This document shows positions 1-6,050 of a stretch of 6,050 bases of DNA, one piece after another (position 1 is the stretch's first letter; each line of letters begins with the position of its first letter). Under the pieces are notes generated by a model. That model did no database searches and was not told the origin of the DNA. It saw only the letters and a program-made list of their open reading frames with translations. The translations under genes were made by a program, and so were the position numbers. Location: positions 1 to 6,050 of the forward strand of contig JAKBSX010000202.1 in NCBI GenBank assembly GCA_021844725.1. Reading direction: 5' to 3'. Source of the DNA: Actinomycetes bacterium (GTDB lineage Bacteria > Actinomycetota > Acidimicrobiia > Acidimicrobiales > Acidimicrobiaceae).

Positions 1-133
1 AGTCAATGCTTCCGCCTTTCCGGCCATCGATATGGGCATTGGTCATATACCAGCTTGAGAGCTCTGAGGGTTCGGTAAGCGCCTTCCAGACGGTTTCTGG
101 TGAAAATTGAATGCGCCAGAAACTACATGCCAC
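1..133 (-). CDS. AHSA1/SRPBCC-domain protein, N-terminal part only (runs off left edge)
   Basis: This frame was read by hand on the minus strand. From a GTG at 133 it gives about 44 residues that continue past base 1. The visible protein contains FSPETVWKALTEPSELSSWY followed by MTNAHIDGRKGGSID. This matches the opening of AHSA1 (activator of Hsp90 ATPase 1-like) SRPBCC proteins: a short first strand, the 'sPe.vWkalTdp..l..Wym' helix, then a G-G turn. These are small (about 140-160 residue) helix-grip proteins that bind hydrophobic ligands or partners; the ligand cannot be told here. The frame stays open upstream to a TAA at 203-205, but the extra residues are Cys/Ser-rich and unlike the family. 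GTG 133 is the only usual start codon in that stretch and has no Shine-Dalgarno sequence. Either the gene begins at this GTG, leaving a minimal first strand (about CSFWRIQF), or its true 5' end has been lost. The family call is fairly firm; intactness is unknown. Confidence 0.62.
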   Translation of the reverse strand, partial: MACSFWRIQFSPETVWKALTEPSELSSWYMTNAHIDGRKGGSID

Positions 134-292
134 AGAAACAAATGAACAGCATGTTGTGAGTCCACTCGAATTAGCAAGTTGCGCACAGGATTCTGCATGA
201 ATTTAGGGTCTGATGACTGTACCAGGTGTATGCTTCAACGTTGGGTGTCCTAAGTTCTTGTTATTGAGCAAAATTAGATTTGCGGATCAATT

Positions 293-298
293 AAGGAG
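293..298 (+). promoter_or_regulatory. Strong Shine-Dalgarno sequence before a GTG
   Basis: AAGGAG lies seven bases (six A and one C) before a GTG at 306. It is the best ribosome-binding site in the left flank and is clearly better than anything before the large gene. It supports translation of a small frame ending at 428, although a chance match cannot be excluded. Confidence 0.35.
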
Positions 299-305
299 AA
301 AAAAC

Positions 306-428
306 GTGGTTCGGTCCATAAATATAGTCCAAATCACTGCAAAAGGGATAATTGTTAAAGGATGTGTAGTTTTATCTATTCACATTAATACAATAAGGCA
401 ACATTGTAACCATGCTGCAGAAAGTTAA
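306..428 (+). CDS. Possible 40-residue small protein upstream of the helicase gene
   Basis: This GTG-started frame encodes 40 residues beginning MVRSINIVQITAKG and ending NHAAES. Its main support is the AAGGAG ribosome site at ideal spacing. The middle is rich in Ile and Val (about residues 5-30), but it is too polar and short to call a membrane segment. I recognise no family. It ends 38 bases before the GTG at 467 on the same strand, so it could be co-transcribed with the helicase as a leader peptide or small partner. It could equally be noise in A+T-rich DNA. The longer version from ATG 213 adds 31 residues with no better support. Confidence 0.22.
   Translation: MVRSINIVQITAKGIIVKGCVVLSIHINTIRQHCNHAAES
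318..326 (+). promoter_or_regulatory. TATA-box-like element
   Basis: ATAAATATA resembles an archaeal TATA box. Archaeal transcription starts about 25 bases downstream of the box, which would be near 345-350. That would leave a leader of about 120-135 bases before the helicase start. A second A/T-rich candidate, TTAATTATTTA at 425-435, would give a very short leader instead. No clear purine-rich BRE precedes either, and A+T-rich DNA produces such matches by chance. No well-spaced bacterial -35/-10 pair was found. Confidence 0.18.
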
Positions 429-446
429 TTATTTACAGTAAGATAC

Positions 447-460
447 TCGCATAATCTGCA
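447..460 (+). repeat. 14-base direct repeat, left copy
   Basis: TCGCATAATCTGCA ends six bases before the GTG at 467. A copy with 13 of 14 identical bases (TCACATAATCTGCA) lies in the same orientation beyond the helicase gene, at 5551-5564. The last 11 bases are identical. The pair brackets the gene over about 5.1 kb. It could be an attachment or target-site scar, a shared regulatory site, or chance; my rough estimate is that an 11-base match between the two flanks arises by chance in somewhat under one in ten cases. Confidence 0.3.
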
Positions 461-466
461 AACTTC

Positions 467-3400
467 GTGCATTTAGTGGTGATGGATATAATTGAACAAA
501 CAAGTAATGATACTGGAGTAGAAACAACTTCTCAGGTTGCCATTAAGCACAAAATCGAGGCTTGGGGGGACCGCTTGATAGACCTAACCCATAGAAATCG
601 CCTGGTCTACTTCCAGCCGGATTCCTCGTCAGTTGTAGAGATATCAAGTCCCTCCGCGTCAGAACTTTTTGAAAGGTTGACATCATCAAACAAGCCATTA
701 AGATTCGATGCAATCTCCACTGATATCAGCTTTGCAGATGGTAAGGGGAGCGAAAATGTGTCTATCAGAAAGGGAGATGTGGAAACTTCGATTGACCCGC
801 AGAAACTTCTCAAACTCCTTAGAAGATTAATCAGGAATTACGTTTCATATAAGCAGGAACAGGGCCTTCATACATTGTTTCTGACCTGTGGGATGGTTCA
901 CTGGAAGGAAAATGATAACTCAAATTTGGAGGTGTTATCCCCTGTGATATTATTACCAGTCCAGTTAGAACTTGACAAGACAAGAAATCAATACACTCTA
1001 ACAATGGCGGATGAAGAGACTGTAGTGAATCCCGCACTTAAGTCAAAATTCGAATCAGAGTTCAACCTGGAAGTCCAAGAGCTAAAGGAAAACCTAGATT
1101 GGAAAAGCGTCAGGGACTACCTTCTCAAACTTCGCCAGCAAATATCTGGCAGAGGATGGAAAGTTGATCATTCGATGTGGCTCTCGAGATTTCATTTCGA
1201 GAAGTTCGCAATGTACAAAGAGCTAAGACAAAATGAGAAGGAACTTTCTCAGAATCCCATATTGCAAGCTATCGCGAATCCAGATGAATTCAAGCTACCA
1301 ATATCTGACCTTGTTTTGACTGATCTCGACAAAGAAATTGATCCTAAGAGACTCTTCACTGTACTAGATGCTGATTCCAGCCAGCTAGAGGTGATTGAAA
1401 GAGCGTCAAAAGGGGAGAATCTGGTTGTATACGGTCCGCCTGGAACTGGGAAGAGTCAAACGATTGTGAATATCATATCTCAATTACTCATGGATGGCAA
1501 GAAGGTGCTTTTTGTAAGCGAGAAGATGGCCGCTCTGGAAGTAGTTTACAGGAAACTGGAAAATTTAGGGCTTGATTTTGCTTGTTTGGAGCTGCACAGT
1601 CACAGGAGCAACAAATCAAAGGTTATAGAAGAACTTGGCCGGACAATCAGGGCTGAACGGCCATCTCATGGAAAAGAAAGAGATGATGAAAAATTCGGGG
1701 AACTAATCAATTTGAGACAGAGACTGGATGAATATGTTAACACTGTTCACAACAAGATTGCCGGTCTTGGATTGAGTCCATATCAAGTGGTTGAGCGCCT
1801 ATGTAAGTTAGGACAGACGAGTTACAAGAAGACTGGATTGCTCCCCGATGATGTGCTCAATTTGACATTGGAGGAATTAGATAAAAAATTGATGAATCTA
1901 AGAAGGTTGTCCGTCGAAACTTTGCTATGGAAGGACTTCAAACACAATCCATGGAGAGAATCTAGACTTGACATAGAAAAACTCACTTTAGAAGGACGAC
2001 AAGATTTCTTGAATAAAATCTCCTTTCTACATACAAGAACAAAGAATTGTCTGTATCTGCTCATTGAGGCAAAAAAGGAACTCGGCATAAATGCCATTTC
2101 TAGATTACCAGACATCAAGAAGTTGATGCGATTCTTGAATGACCTTGAAAAGGCGTTTGCCTTCCGTAGCCATTGGTTCAACACAAGCACGATACAAATG
2201 GACCAATTATATTCGGAAATCTCGAATGCAGAAATCAAGAGAACGCAGTACATGAAAGAAAAGGAGCAATTGGAGACTCACTTTGAGAGATTTATTTTGC
2301 AACTGCCAATCGATGAAATAGCTGAGCACTTCAAGAATAATTACCAGACGCCACTGAGATTCTTGCACAAACAGTATAGAGAAGACAAAGCCACCCTCGA
2401 GAAGGTAGTGAAAAATCAATCGAGCCTGAAATATGATATCATAACGAAGTCGTTAGAGAGTGCAATAAACGTCAGGAATTTCATTTCATACATGAACAAA
2501 GTGCAGGAATATTTTACAGTTGAACTGGGAAATCTGTATCAGGGGGTTGATACAGATTGGAAATATGTTCGAGACGCGTTGTCCTGGTTCAGAAACAGCA
2601 TCTGGAATAATGAAATGATAGCGAATCCCGACGCCCTTATGAAATTTGATGGCGCGCCGGATGAGCTTTCGAAGTTAGCCATGAATCTCAATTCCCGGCT
2701 TACGCAAGAATATGAAGGCACGGTGCAATCAACAAAGGAGATTAACCAATATTCAGAAAATGGAAAAGGAGTTGAGCTCTTTCGACTTGAGCATCTTGAA
2801 GACTTGTCAAAGACTTCAGCGCTGGCTTCCGATGAATCGATTTTGGCGAAGTTTGTGGATTTCTTCAGGCTGAAGATAGCATGTGAGAAAGCAGGACTTT
2901 CAGAATTCATCAATCATGCAATAACGGATCTGGATGACCCTTCGGGTATAGACAAAACATTTGAATTCAGCTTCTATACTGAGTGGCTTCGGGCAATCAT
3001 AGATAGAACTCCCATTTTCAAAGATTTCAACCCCCAATTTCATATTCAGAATATAACTAAGTTTCAAACGTTAGACAGAGAGCTGACGAAATCATACGCG
3101 AGAGTTATCGAGGCACGATGCAGGGAAAGACAACCTACGAGACATTCCTCTTTCGCGACGGATTCTGAAGTAAGTAAACTTCTTCGGGAAGCTAGCAAAA
3201 AGCGGAGGCATATGCCCCTCAGGAAACTTTTTGAACAAACGAGGAATCTAATACAAGACCTGAAACCTTGCATCCTCATGAGTCCTCTTTCAGTGTCCAC
3301 ATATCTGCCCATTGGGATGCGATTCGACGTCGTCATATTTGATGAAGCTTCCCAGGTTAAACCAGAAGATGCCATTGGAGCAATAGCCAGAGGGAAGAGG

Positions 3401-5338
3401 CTTATAGTTGTTGGAGACAACAAACAGCTACCGCCGACGACTTTTTTTGAGTCTGATGCGACCGACGCAGGCCTTGAAGGAGATGACGATAATGACTCGC
3501 TTGAAAGCATTCTAGATGAGTGCAGAGCATCAAATTCATTTCGGGAGATGTATCTGAAGTGGCACTATAGAAGCAAACATGAAGAACTAATTGCATTTTC
3601 TAATCGCTACTTCTATGACAATAAACTGGTGACGTTTCCTAGCCCGTATCCAGCTGGAAAATCAAATGCAGTGACTCTAATTGAGGTTAAGAAAGGCACA
3701 TACGATCGTGGAGGGACAAGGACGAACAGAGTTGAAGCTGCAAAAGTTGTAGATCTGATCGTCGAACATGTAAAGCGTTGGGGAACTTCTAAATCGCTTG
3801 GCATAGTGACTCTCAGCATCGCTCAGGAAGAGGCAATACTTGACGAGATTGAACAGAGAAGCAAAGTTGAATATGGATTGAATGCCTTAGATAATGATGA
3901 GACTGTTGAACCGTTTTTCGTTAAGTCCCTTGAAAAGGTCCAAGGGGACGAACGTGATTATATTGTGATTTCAATAGGATATGGTCGAGATTCTAAAGGT
4001 TCCTTTTCAATGAATTTCGGTCCACTGAACAAGGCAGGAGGTGAAAGGCGACTCAACGTTGCCATTACACGCGCGAGAATCAAGACGACGGTTGTCGCAT
4101 CCATAACAAAGTCAGATATCAACCTAGACAATAGCGCTTCAAAAAGCGAGGGCATTTTAGTTTTAAGAAACTATCTTGATTATGCTAAAGAAAATGGGGT
4201 CTTCAATGAGGAATACAGCTCGAAAGGAGAATCGGAGAGTCCGTTTGAAGAACATGTCAAACATGAACTGCAGAGGCGTGGTTTTGAAGTTGATTCTCAA
4301 ATCGGAGCATCCGGCTATAGGATAGACCTTGGAATCAGAAGCCCAATTTCTCCAGATCAATACATTTTAGGAATAGAATGTGATGGTGCAAGTTATCATT
4401 CGAGCAGGACAGCGAGAGACAGAGACAGGCTCAGACAAGAGGTGCTAGAGCAGCGGGGGTGGGAGATATATAGAATATGGTCCACCGACTGGTTCAAACA
4501 TCCTGTGGAGACTATCAATGCGCTCGTTGAAACCATACAAAATCATATCAATAGGGAGTATGGCAGTGGCTCGAGCGAATCTGCATTGAGAGGAGGAAGT
4601 ACATCAGAACCAGTACCAAGCAAGGCAGAACAATCATACATGCTGCACGATAATGATTCGATTCAACTGGCAGAAAGGAAGAATAAAAGAATCGACATTA
4701 AGGACAGTTCAGCAAAGATCCACGACGTGGCAGCCAAAGATATATTGACTAATCTGCCAAGATACACCTACAGCGTCCATAAAAAATTCGCAATCAAGAG
4801 AATTGGAATAAGAGACCCGAGCGAACTTCATCTGGCCATAGCGGACAATGTCGCCTTAGGCGCATTGAAGAGTGAGATAATGAACATAGTGAAGGTGGAG
4901 GCACCTATCACGGAAACAGCCTTAACAGAAAGAATTTTGCTAACATACGGTATGAAAAGAGCTCGGGAAGGAGCGACATATGCAATAAATCTTGCAATCA
5001 AAGATTTGATCTCAGCGAAGAAGATAAGTTTCGCGAAAGATGCAATTATGGTTTATCAGGAACAAGTCAAGGAAATGAAGCCGAGAATACCAAGGATGAA
5101 GGAAGAACCCAGGCCGATTCAAGAAATGCCATTGATCGAAATACTTGCAGCGATAAGATTGTTATGCAGTACGGAGTACAGCATGCCTATTGAATCATTA
5201 GCAGAAGGAGTCTCGAAGATGCTGGGATACAAACGGATGGGGAAGTCCATTGAGAGCAAAATCAAAGATGCCATTAAGATCGCACTATCAGAAAGAGTAT
5301 TCGAAGTTGAGAATGGAGTCGTACATATTTTGTCTTAA
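467..5338 (+). CDS. DUF4011 / SF1 helicase / Vsr-type nuclease / DUF3320 fusion protein, putative defence effector
   Basis: An intact 1,623-residue frame. Residues about 28-290 are DUF4011-like, opening with WGDRLIDLTHRNRLVYF. A superfamily 1 (COG1112, Upf1-like) helicase follows: Walker A GPPGTGKS 323-330, Walker B DEAS 959-962, motif III GDNKQLPPT 983-991, motif IV HYRS 1033-1036, motif V VQGDERD 1158-1164, motif VI GGERRLNVAITRAR 1191-1204. Between motifs I and II lie about 630 residues, much of them a charged helical, partly coiled-coil insert. Residues about 1258-1346 are a PD-(D/E)XK nuclease of Vsr/MTES_1575 type, with likely catalytic D1287 (YRIDLGI) and E1304/D1306 (IECDG), then YHSS. 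A Ser/Gly/Glu-rich linker (about 1362-1415) leads to a DUF3320-type end with two winged-helix-like units (1481-1530, 1573-1622). It should be a cytosolic ATP-driven nucleic-acid translocase and nuclease; no signal peptide or membrane segment is visible. Numbering is from GTG 467, but ATG 482 (five codons on, MDIIEQTS) may be the true start; neither has a good Shine-Dalgarno site. Domains are firm; antiviral function is inference. Confidence 0.95.
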   Translation: MHLVVMDIIEQTSNDTGVETTSQVAIKHKIEAWGDRLIDLTHRNRLVYFQPDSSSVVEISSPSASELFERLTSSNKPLRFDAISTDISFADGKGSENVSIRKGDVETSIDPQKLLKLLRRLIRNYVSYKQEQGLHTLFLTCGMVHWKENDNSNLEVLSPVILLPVQLELDKTRNQYTLTMADEETVVNPALKSKFESEFNLEVQELKENLDWKSVRDYLLKLRQQISGRGWKVDHSMWLSRFHFEKFAMYKELRQNEKELSQNPILQAIANPDEFKLPISDLVLTDLDKEIDPKRLFTVLDADSSQLEVIERASKGENLVVYGPPGTGKSQTIVNIISQLLMDGKKVLFVSEKMAALEVVYRKLENLGLDFACLELHSHRSNKSKVIEELGRTIRAERPSHGKERDDEKFGELINLRQRLDEYVNTVHNKIAGLGLSPYQVVERLCKLGQTSYKKTGLLPDDVLNLTLEELDKKLMNLRRLSVETLLWKDFKHNPWRESRLDIEKLTLEGRQDFLNKISFLHTRTKNCLYLLIEAKKELGINAISRLPDIKKLMRFLNDLEKAFAFRSHWFNTSTIQMDQLYSEISNAEIKRTQYMKEKEQLETHFERFILQLPIDEIAEHFKNNYQTPLRFLHKQYREDKATLEKVVKNQSSLKYDIITKSLESAINVRNFISYMNKVQEYFTVELGNLYQGVDTDWKYVRDALSWFRNSIWNNEMIANPDALMKFDGAPDELSKLAMNLNSRLTQEYEGTVQSTKEINQYSENGKGVELFRLEHLEDLSKTSALASDESILAKFVDFFRLKIACEKAGLSEFINHAITDLDDPSGIDKTFEFSFYTEWLRAIIDRTPIFKDFNPQFHIQNITKFQTLDRELTKSYARVIEARCRERQPTRHSSFATDSEVSKLLREASKKRRHMPLRKLFEQTRNLIQDLKPCILMSPLSVSTYLPIGMRFDVVIFDEASQVKPEDAIGAIARGKRLIVVGDNKQLPPTTFFESDATDAGLEGDDDNDSLESILDECRASNSFREMYLKWHYRSKHEELIAFSNRYFYDNKLVTFPSPYPAGKSNAVTLIEVKKGTYDRGGTRTNRVEAAKVVDLIVEHVKRWGTSKSLGIVTLSIAQEEAILDEIEQRSKVEYGLNALDNDETVEPFFVKSLEKVQGDERDYIVISIGYGRDSKGSFSMNFGPLNKAGGERRLNVAITRARIKTTVVASITKSDINLDNSASKSEGILVLRNYLDYAKENGVFNEEYSSKGESESPFEEHVKHELQRRGFEVDSQIGASGYRIDLGIRSPISPDQYILGIECDGASYHSSRTARDRDRLRQEVLEQRGWEIYRIWSTDWFKHPVETINALVETIQNHINREYGSGSSESALRGGSTSEPVPSKAEQSYMLHDNDSIQLAERKNKRIDIKDSSAKIHDVAAKDILTNLPRYTYSVHKKFAIKRIGIRDPSELHLAIADNVALGALKSEIMNIVKVEAPITETALTERILLTYGMKRAREGATYAINLAIKDLISAKKISFAKDAIMVYQEQVKEMKPRIPRMKEEPRPIQEMPLIEILAAIRLLCSTEYSMPIESLAEGVSKMLGYKRMGKSIESKIKDAIKIALSERVFEVENGVVHILS

Positions 5339-5361
5339 ATTGCTGGCGCCAATCGTTTCGT

Positions 5362-5375
5362 ATACAGAAACCGGC
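5362..5375 (+). repeat. Short direct repeat ATACAGAAACYGGC, first copy
   Basis: ATACAGAAACCGGC lies 24 bases after the helicase stop codon. A copy differing at one base (T for C) lies at 5977-5990, about 615 bases downstream in the same orientation. The second copy falls inside the protein-like frame at the right edge, so this could mark a partial local duplication. Two 14-base matches are weak evidence. Confidence 0.2.
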
Positions 5376-5382
5376 TGTCTCA

Positions 5383-5458
5383 CCCTCCTTGTTATACCAG
5401 CGTAGTGGGGGGGCAATACGAGAGAGGGAGCAGCCCTTCCTGTGGGCAACATGGTTGC
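5383..5458. other. G+C-rich, hairpin-prone patch after the helicase gene
   Basis: The 5341-5460 interval is about 57% GC by hand count, richer than the surrounding DNA. It holds a run of seven G (5407-5413) and short complementary arms: GCCC 5433-5436 with GGGC 5444-5447, the same GCCC with GGGC 5411-5414, and GCAAC 5446-5450 with GTTGC 5454-5458. These pairings compete with one another, so the RNA could switch folds or form a 3'-end structure. No T-run follows directly, so a classical terminator is not supported. Confidence 0.25.
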
Positions 5459-5550
5459 AGCTGAAACGTGTCTGTGCATCATTGAGCTTTGCCATACTCA
5501 TATAGGAAGTGGGTGATGTAATTGCCGTCCGTACTCGACATGAACACCAT

Positions 5551-5564
5551 TCACATAATCTGCA
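5551..5564 (+). repeat. 14-base direct repeat, right copy
   Basis: TCACATAATCTGCA matches 447-460 at 13 of 14 positions in the same orientation. It lies 212 bases past the helicase stop codon, so the two copies enclose the whole gene and its immediate 3' flank. No integrase gene or tRNA end accompanies either copy in this window. Confidence 0.3.
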
Positions 5565-5689
5565 CTGACATATTCCGGCAAGAACAGGGAATTTGCGCAA
5601 ATGCCGAATTCCATGATATAAGCCTAAGCAAATTTTCATCAAGCAGGTTACCAATTACACTTTCATGGACTGAATGCACTCAAAACTTG

Positions 5690-5708
5690 GCCGGAAGCCC
5701 GGCATTTT
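5690..5708 (+). terminator. Small GC hairpin followed by a T-run
   Basis: GCCGG (5690-5694) and CCGGC (5699-5703) form a perfect 5-bp stem around an AAGC loop, followed by ATTTT. The stem and T-run are both short, so termination would be modest. It lies about 350 bases after the helicase stop and could end read-through transcripts. Confidence 0.28.
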
Positions 5709-5909
5709 ACTGAAAGGGAATCTCTCAGGAGGCTGAAACGCCATTGGATCCACATTCTCAGATTTGTCGCACAATACATTTGGTTAAGCTCTGTGGCCTC
5801 ATTTAAAAGACTATTTGTTGCATACAACAGGTTAACAACTTTTGTGGCAGCCTGGAGTGTAGTGAGTATGAAGTCGATAAATCAAGTAAACTCTAACGCC
5901 GCTAAATGA

Positions 5910-6050
5910 TTCAGAAGATTGGGCGTCACGCTCTCAGCAAGTGACTTCCCGCAGCTGTTCATGATGGATTTTAGCCATACAGAAACTGGCGAATTGATAG
6001 AGATTTGGGAATATCGCCAGTGGGGTGAAATGGATCACGGGAAGAAGGTA
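5910..6050 (+). CDS. Protein-like open frame running off right edge, product unknown
   Basis: After a TGA at 5907-5909 this frame stays open to the edge for 47 codons. An ATG pair lies at 5961 and 5964. The translation from there includes MMDFSHTETGELIEIWEYRQ and then WGEMDHGKKV, whose balanced acidic, aromatic and basic residues look more protein-like than the other frames here. The 'tGelieiWeyrqWg' stretch faintly recalls the late strands of NTF2/SnoaL-like proteins, but that is only a resemblance. If so, the upstream two thirds are missing, and this would be a remnant of a gene rather than its start. No Shine-Dalgarno sequence precedes the ATGs. The minus strand is also open in places, so the coding claim is weak. 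Confidence 0.27.

Larger units (their letters stand above)
134..466. other. A+T-rich upstream intergenic region with no recognised gene
   Basis: This stretch separates the divergently oriented AHSA1-like gene from the helicase gene, so it should hold promoters for both. Composition falls from about 52% GC in the edge gene (1-120) to about 34% at 241-480, by hand count. A 71-codon + strand frame spans 213-428 and has a weak AGGG four bases before its ATG, but its protein resembles nothing I know. The internal GTG at 306 has a much better ribosome site and is listed separately. No tRNA, CRISPR array or insertion-sequence end was seen. Confidence 0.6.
5339..5909. other. Downstream region without a convincing gene
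   Basis: About 570 bases in which no protein family is recognisable. Overlapping minus-strand frames (up to 126 codons, 5274-5654) cross the helicase stop codon and are rich in Cys, Arg and Trp, which suggests non-coding DNA. A 63-codon + frame (5522-5713) starts at TTG with no ribosome site. The region does hold a G+C-rich patch, the right 14-base repeat, a GC hairpin and a small hairpin (TGTTG, CATA loop, CAACA; 5816-5829). It may be degraded genes or spacer. Confidence 0.5.

Noticed and set aside
1822..2253. 143-codon minus-strand frame inside the helicase gene
   Set aside because: Antisense shadow of the coding strand; its Ser/Phe/Leu-rich product is typical of reverse-complement reading.
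3064..3510. 148-codon minus-strand frame inside the helicase gene
   Set aside because: It lies opposite helicase motifs II and III, and its Ser-rich product has no domain.
5407..5446. Possible G-quadruplex
   Set aside because: After the run of seven G only two further GGG tracts follow, at long irregular distances, so a stable fold is doubtful.
397..5452. GGCAACAT shared by the two flanks (397-404 and 5445-5452)
   Set aside because: Only eight bases, expected by chance between flanks of this length.
5274..5654. 126-codon minus-strand frame crossing the helicase stop
   Set aside because: It overlaps the end of a firm gene, is rich in Cys, Arg and Trp, has no recognised domain, and a second minus-strand frame covers much of the same DNA.
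5522..5713. 63-codon + frame starting at TTG
   Set aside because: No ribosome site, weak start codon, no recognisable protein.
5726..5806. CAGGAGG ribosome-site-like sequence (5726-5732) followed by a TTG frame at 5744
   Set aside because: Spacing of about 11 bases to a weak start, and a product of only about 20 residues; most likely chance.
1..6050. CRISPR array, tRNA, rRNA, integrase or transposase gene
   Set aside because: No spaced repeats, cloverleaf, or recognisable recombinase motifs were found on either strand by eye.

Overview
The window is dominated by one very large intact gene (467-5338, + strand). It encodes a roughly 1,620-residue helicase-nuclease fusion: an N-terminal DUF4011 region, a COG1112/Upf1-like superfamily 1 helicase with all major motifs visible, a PD-(D/E)XK nuclease of the Vsr/MTES_1575 type, and a DUF3320-type C-terminus with two related winged-helix-like units. 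No other full-length gene is visible. Stand-alone multidomain helicase-nucleases of this type are typical accessory genes and plausible antiviral or anti-plasmid effectors. That role is inferred from architecture; nothing in the window proves it.

Left flank (1-466): the left edge holds the minus-strand N-terminal part of an AHSA1/SRPBCC-type gene (about 1-133) that runs off the window. Its 120 edge bases are about 52% GC by hand count. An A+T-rich stretch follows (241-480, about 34% GC). It contains a 40-codon reading frame with a strong Shine-Dalgarno sequence (306-428), a TATA-like element, and one copy of a 14-base repeat just before the large gene.

Right flank (5339-6050): a G+C-rich, hairpin-prone patch follows the stop codon (5340-5460, about 57% GC). 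Next come a second copy of the 14-base repeat (13/14 identical), a small GC hairpin with a T-run, and a protein-like open frame (5910-6050) that runs off the right edge. Most of this flank has no convincing gene.

Organism: the helicase gene uses AGA/AGG heavily for arginine and often ATA for isoleucine, at moderate GC. It has no clear Shine-Dalgarno sequence, and the flanks are long and gene-poor. This would suit a mesophilic archaeon with loosely packed intergenic DNA, for example a methanogen of the Methanosarcina type, but a bacterium is not excluded. The layout reads as a single-gene cargo module lying between two host-like gene edges.
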